Source: Syntrophomonas sp. UBA1368
GTDB lineage: Bacteria > Bacillota > Syntrophomonadia > Syntrophomonadales > Syntrophomonadaceae
NCBI GenBank assembly: GCA_002305965.1
Contig: DBRM01000028.1
Location: forward strand, 4,217 to 13,684
Direction: 5' to 3'
Length of the DNA: 9,468 nucleotides
Shown: one piece after another, positions 6,572 through 9,468 of the stretch
How positions within the stretch are numbered: position 1 is the stretch's first letter
How the letters are laid out: each line of letters begins with the position of its first letter
Notes under the pieces: model-generated
Database searches by the model: none
The model's input: only the letters and a program-made list of their open reading frames with translations
Told to the model about the DNA's origin: nothing
Translations under genes and position numbers: made by a program

Positions 6572-7192
6572 TTACATTTCTTCCTCATGATAACCATGGT
6601 GGAAATCGGCTGGAATTTTCCCAGTGAACATTGATTTTAAAATGGGGATGCCTTCAGCCACATCCAAATATACATGTGCCAAAATACAAAGCACAAATAT
6701 CCAGGTAATCACATAGTGAATAATACGAACCACCAGGAATCCGCCCAGCCATCCGGCCATGAAACCAAAAGTAAGAGGCTTGTAAAGGATGAAACCGGTA
6801 ATGATCATAATTATTGCCATTGCAAATACGCCGGTATACATCCCTTTTTGACCGGGATTATATTTGCCATAATAGGGATGGTCATCCGCCAAAAACATAT
6901 AGTACTTAAGCATACTGGGCAGCTTTTTGGTATCATTGATCGGTTCGTATATGAGATTTTTGGTGTCATTGGCTGCGATCATATAGTACATTCTGCCCAC
7001 AACACCGAAACACAGCAAATAAGCCATACAAAAATGAATTGTCCGGGCTGTAGTCATTGAGTTAAACAGCCGGAAAGACTCAGGAGCATGGATGTAGAAG
7101 CCGGTTAAAATCAACATGGTAATGGCAATCATATTGATCCAGTGAAAAACTCTGATCCATATGGAATGCCGTTCTTCCATTTTTTTCACCAT
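6572..7192 (-). CDS. hyaC: [NiFe] hydrogenase b-type cytochrome subunit (HyaC family)
   Basis: This integral membrane dihaem cytochrome b anchors the hydrogenase and carries electrons from the small subunit to the quinone pool. The 206-residue protein has four hydrophobic segments at roughly 14-36, 52-74, 117-138 and 150-175. Candidate haem and helix histidines are His17 (RVFHWIN), His53 (RTIHFCM), His159 (RIIHYVI) and His173 (LAHVYLD). The loop between helices two and three (about 75-115) is polar and aromatic, as in HyaC homologues. The C-terminus is rich in His and Glu. GAGGGGGTG precedes the ATG by 5 bases, and the gene follows the large-subunit stop by 13 bases. Menaquinone as acceptor is an inference from the likely host. 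Confidence 0.95.
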   Translation of the reverse strand: MVKKMEERHSIWIRVFHWINMIAITMLILTGFYIHAPESFRLFNSMTTARTIHFCMAYLLCFGVVGRMYYMIAANDTKNLIYEPINDTKKLPSMLKYYMFLADDHPYYGKYNPGQKGMYTGVFAMAIIMIITGFILYKPLTFGFMAGWLGGFLVVRIIHYVITWIFVLCILAHVYLDVAEGIPILKSMFTGKIPADFHHGYHEEEM

Positions 7193-7205
7193 TTCTACAC
7201 CCCCT

Positions 7206-8660
7206 CTAGTTTATGGCAAACTGGCTGATGGTTTTTTTATCAGGCGTCATGACATGGATGGCACATCCATAACATGGATCCATGGAACGAATAATTCTCA
7301 CCAATTCTACGGGATTAGCGGGATCAGCTACAGCAGTTCCAATAATGGCTTGTTCCATCGGGCCGCGTACTGCACTGGCTCCTTCACCGGTTCTGGGGCT
7401 TGAATTCCAGGTTGTCGGTACCACAGCATTATAAACCATGGTGCGTCCATCTGAACTGATCCGGTGCCAATGACCAAGTGCACCACGTGATGCTTCGCAA
7501 AGTCCAACACCTACAACTTCTTTGGTCGGCAGTTTGTGAGGTGTACATACCGGCTGACCGGGTTCCAATTGCAGAACCCATTCTTTCATTGCTTTGGCGA
7601 TCTCGCCAGTTTCTATAGCACGGGCAAAATGACGTCCCATAACTGAAAATGCCTGCTTGCCAAGTGCAGCAACATCGGGATTTTTAGCGATCCATTGGCG
7701 GGCCAGCGGTCCAACTTCCATTGCTTCTCCATTGTAGCGTGGAGACTTCATCCAGGAATAGGCACCCTTCTTTTCTGCATCCGGTGTAACCACTGATACA
7801 TCAGGGGTATTCCCATGGGTATCATCTTTATACCAGGAGTAGGTGACTTCTTCCGTTATCTTTGCGGTATCAAGCTCTGCAAACTGACCTCTGATATATG
7901 TTCCGGCAGGGAAGTGTTTTTTCTTCTTAACATGATCCATACCTTCTTCCTGAGGGAAACCGCCAAAGGCCAGCATATTCATGCAGCCGGTTCCAATAGA
8001 GAACCAGTCGGAATAGACACCGGCCACCGCTTTAACGGTGGGAATATATTTTTGTTCAATAAATGCCTGGATTTCTTCCAGCAGGGAAAGGAATCTGTAA
8101 ATTTTTGATGTGTCAGGAACTTCTGAAACACCGCCGGGCACGATAGCCTGCACGTGAGGCATTTTTCCGCCCCAGATAGCCAGCATTTCATGGGCTTTGC
8201 GGCGAATGGTCAAGGCCTCCAGATAAATCGCAACCGCCTGCTCGTTGATATCAGCGGGCAAACGGTAATCAGCTTCATAGCGAGGTTTAAATGGCGCCAG
8301 CTCCGGTCCTTTCACATAATCCAGAGCCGCCAGATGGAAGAAATGAAGAATATGGGATTGAACCCAGTTGGAGCCTAGAATCAGGTTCCGGATAATTCTG
8401 CCGTTGGGAGGTGGTTCAATTCCAAAAGCATCATCAAGGGCTAGTATACCTGCAGTTGCGTGACCAGTCGGGCATACTCCGCAGATCCGCTGCATGATTT
8501 GTTCTGCATCACGAGGATCTCTGCCCTGCATGATCAGTTCCATACCACGCCAGAGCGTGCCGGATGTCCATGCATCTACAACCACATTGTTTTCAACTTC
8601 AACTTCCAATTTAAGATGGCCTTCTATTCTGGTTACGGGATCAACAATAATTTTCGCCAT
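7206..8660 (-). CDS. hyaB: [NiFe] hydrogenase large subunit (group 1, respiratory)
   Basis: This is the catalytic subunit for reversible H2 oxidation at the NiFe(CN)2CO centre. The 484-residue precursor has RIEGH (11-15), the proximal motif RICGVCPTGH with Cys60, Cys63 and His67, and the distal motif DPCYGCAIH with Cys463, Cys466 and His469. All four metal-binding residues are cysteines, so there is no selenocysteine. The 15 residues after His469, beginning VMTPD, are the tail expected to be removed by the maturation protease. The length and motifs fit respiratory group 1 enzymes rather than cytoplasmic bidirectional ones. The ATG shares one base with the small-subunit stop (TAATG), and AGGTGAG upstream acts as the ribosome binding site. 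It is exported with the Tat-carrying small subunit, as is usual for this group. Confidence 0.98.
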   Translation of the reverse strand: MAKIIVDPVTRIEGHLKLEVEVENNVVVDAWTSGTLWRGMELIMQGRDPRDAEQIMQRICGVCPTGHATAGILALDDAFGIEPPPNGRIIRNLILGSNWVQSHILHFFHLAALDYVKGPELAPFKPRYEADYRLPADINEQAVAIYLEALTIRRKAHEMLAIWGGKMPHVQAIVPGGVSEVPDTSKIYRFLSLLEEIQAFIEQKYIPTVKAVAGVYSDWFSIGTGCMNMLAFGGFPQEEGMDHVKKKKHFPAGTYIRGQFAELDTAKITEEVTYSWYKDDTHGNTPDVSVVTPDAEKKGAYSWMKSPRYNGEAMEVGPLARQWIAKNPDVAALGKQAFSVMGRHFARAIETGEIAKAMKEWVLQLEPGQPVCTPHKLPTKEVVGVGLCEASRGALGHWHRISSDGRTMVYNAVVPTTWNSSPRTGEGASAVRGPMEQAIIGTAVADPANPVELVRIIRSMDPCYGCAIHVMTPDKKTISQFAIN

Positions 8661-9468
8661 TAGTTCTCACCTACTTTCACTTCTTCGTCTTTTTCCTTGT
8701 GAGGACCAATTCTGCCGGTGAGAATATTGCCGCCCAGATGACCTGCAATACCCAGCACAGCCAGACCGCCTACTGCCATACCGACTTGATCAGCGGTTAC
8801 ACTGGTAGCTGATCCAACTGGCATTTCAGGCATTCTTTCATACATCGGCCAGCCCGGGAATTGCGGTTCGGTACAACCAATGCAAACGGCACCGCATTTT
8901 ACGCACCAGTTGGTTCCATTGTTCCACATACGGTTGGTGGCATCGCAATGAGCAAATGGCCCTTTGCAGCCCAGTTCCAGCATGCAGCCTGGGTCTCCAA
9001 AGGTTTTGGCGAAAATACCGTTTTCAAAATACTGACGTCTTTGACAGTTGTCATGGATAATCGTATTAAAGAACATCTTTGGACGGCCATAGCTGTCCAA
9101 TTCAGGAATATCGTTATATAATAATACATGAGCAATCGTGCCGACCATCCAATCGGGATGCGGCGGGCAGCCAGGGACATTGATGCAGGGTACATCTTTT
9201 ACGACCTGACTTACTGGAACGCACTCGGTTGGATTCGGCGGGGTTGCCGGAATGCCGCCATAAGAGGAACATGTTCCAAAATTCAATATTGCTTTGGCCT
9301 TACCGCCAATATCTTTCACCAGTTTCTCAAATACGATGGGTTCTCCATTTTCTTCTCCCACCATACAGAAATGTCCATTGGCTCCGGTTGGCACTGCGCC
9401 TTCAACCACCAGGAAGAAATTGCCCGGATTCGCTTCAGCTACACCATAAATGGCTTCTTTTATGGCCA
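8660..9468 (-). CDS. hyaA: [NiFe] hydrogenase small subunit, membrane anchored (N-terminus outside window)
   Basis: This electron-transfer subunit carries three FeS clusters. About 268 C-terminal residues are visible. The Tat signal and the first proximal-cluster cysteines lie beyond 9468, and the frame is open to the edge. Seen here are VVEGAVPTG, GTCSSYGG and NVPGCPPHPD (proximal cluster), then HDNC, DPGC and ELGCKGP (distal cluster, one His and three Cys). The medial region reads NWCVKCGAVCIGC, with a Cys at 8903-8905 where many group 1 enzymes have Pro, plus another Cys three residues on. A hydrophobic helix encoded by about 8720-8785 contains a His and is followed by a charged tail. This matches the C-terminal anchor that meets cytochrome b in uptake hydrogenases. 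Confidence 0.97.
   Translation of the reverse strand, partial: AIKEAIYGVAEANPGNFFLVVEGAVPTGANGHFCMVGEENGEPIVFEKLVKDIGGKAKAILNFGTCSSYGGIPATPPNPTECVPVSQVVKDVPCINVPGCPPHPDWMVGTIAHVLLYNDIPELDSYGRPKMFFNTIIHDNCQRRQYFENGIFAKTFGDPGCMLELGCKGPFAHCDATNRMWNNGTNWCVKCGAVCIGCTEPQFPGWPMYERMPEMPVGSATSVTADQVGMAVGGLAVLGIAGHLGGNILTGRIGPHKEKDEEVKVGEN

Noticed and set aside
7206..7280. Selenocysteine ([NiFeSe]) in the large subunit
   Set aside because: The distal motif DPCYGCAIH reads with ordinary Cys codons. No in-frame TGA occurs there.
8870..9300. Oxygen-tolerant six-cysteine proximal cluster
   Set aside because: After the GTC cysteine the sequence is SSYGG, with Gly at the position of the supernumerary cysteine found in oxygen-tolerant Hyd-1 type enzymes. 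The other extra position lies outside the window.
8660..9409. Small subunit starting at the GTG at 9409
   Set aside because: The frame stays open to the window edge, the preceding residues (for example NPGNFFLV) fit the family, and the essential N-terminal cluster cysteines would be missing.

Overview
The window comes from the chromosome of an anaerobic bacterium, most likely a Gram-positive member of the Firmicutes (Clostridia, Peptococcaceae-like). This placement is an inference. It rests on the moderate GC content judged by eye, strong GGAGG-type ribosome binding sites with TTG and GTG starts, a tRNA gene with an encoded CCA end, and a Hya-type respiratory [NiFe] hydrogenase locus of the sort seen in hydrogen-oxidising anaerobes. 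No database search was possible.

Positions 1-1320 hold three unlinked items. A D-alanine--D-alanine ligase gene (ddl) reads leftwards out of the window from a TTG start at 392. A tRNA-Trp(CCA) gene lies at 624-699 on the plus strand behind a good sigma-70-type promoter, and is followed by a terminator-like hairpin. Next comes a plus-strand gene for a stand-alone pyruvate kinase C-terminal (alpha/beta) domain protein of unknown function.

Positions 1377-9468 are one long minus-strand [NiFe] hydrogenase cluster, read from right to left. The order is small subunit (N-terminus outside the window), large subunit, b-type cytochrome, HyaD/HybD-type maturation protease, hypF, hypC, hypD and hypE. Most junctions overlap (TAATG, ATGA or 8 bases) or have gaps under 30 bases, so the genes are almost certainly co-transcribed and in part translationally coupled. 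The exception is a gap of 139 bases between the protease gene and hypF. It holds a 20-bp strand-asymmetric stem-loop and a 15-codon leader ORF whose stop overlaps the hypF start.

Working model from family knowledge: HypF and HypE make the thiocyanate that becomes the active-site cyanide ligands. HypC and HypD assemble the Fe(CN)2CO unit and deliver it to the large-subunit precursor. After nickel insertion the protease removes 15 residues behind the C-terminal DPCxxCxxH motif. The mature dimer is anchored by the C-terminal helix of the small subunit and a four-helix dihaem cytochrome b, and passes electrons from H2 to the quinone pool. hypA and hypB (nickel insertion) are not in the window. 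The locus is largely a recognisable system. The least ordinary points are the extra cysteines at the medial FeS cluster of the small subunit and the architecture of the gap before hypF.
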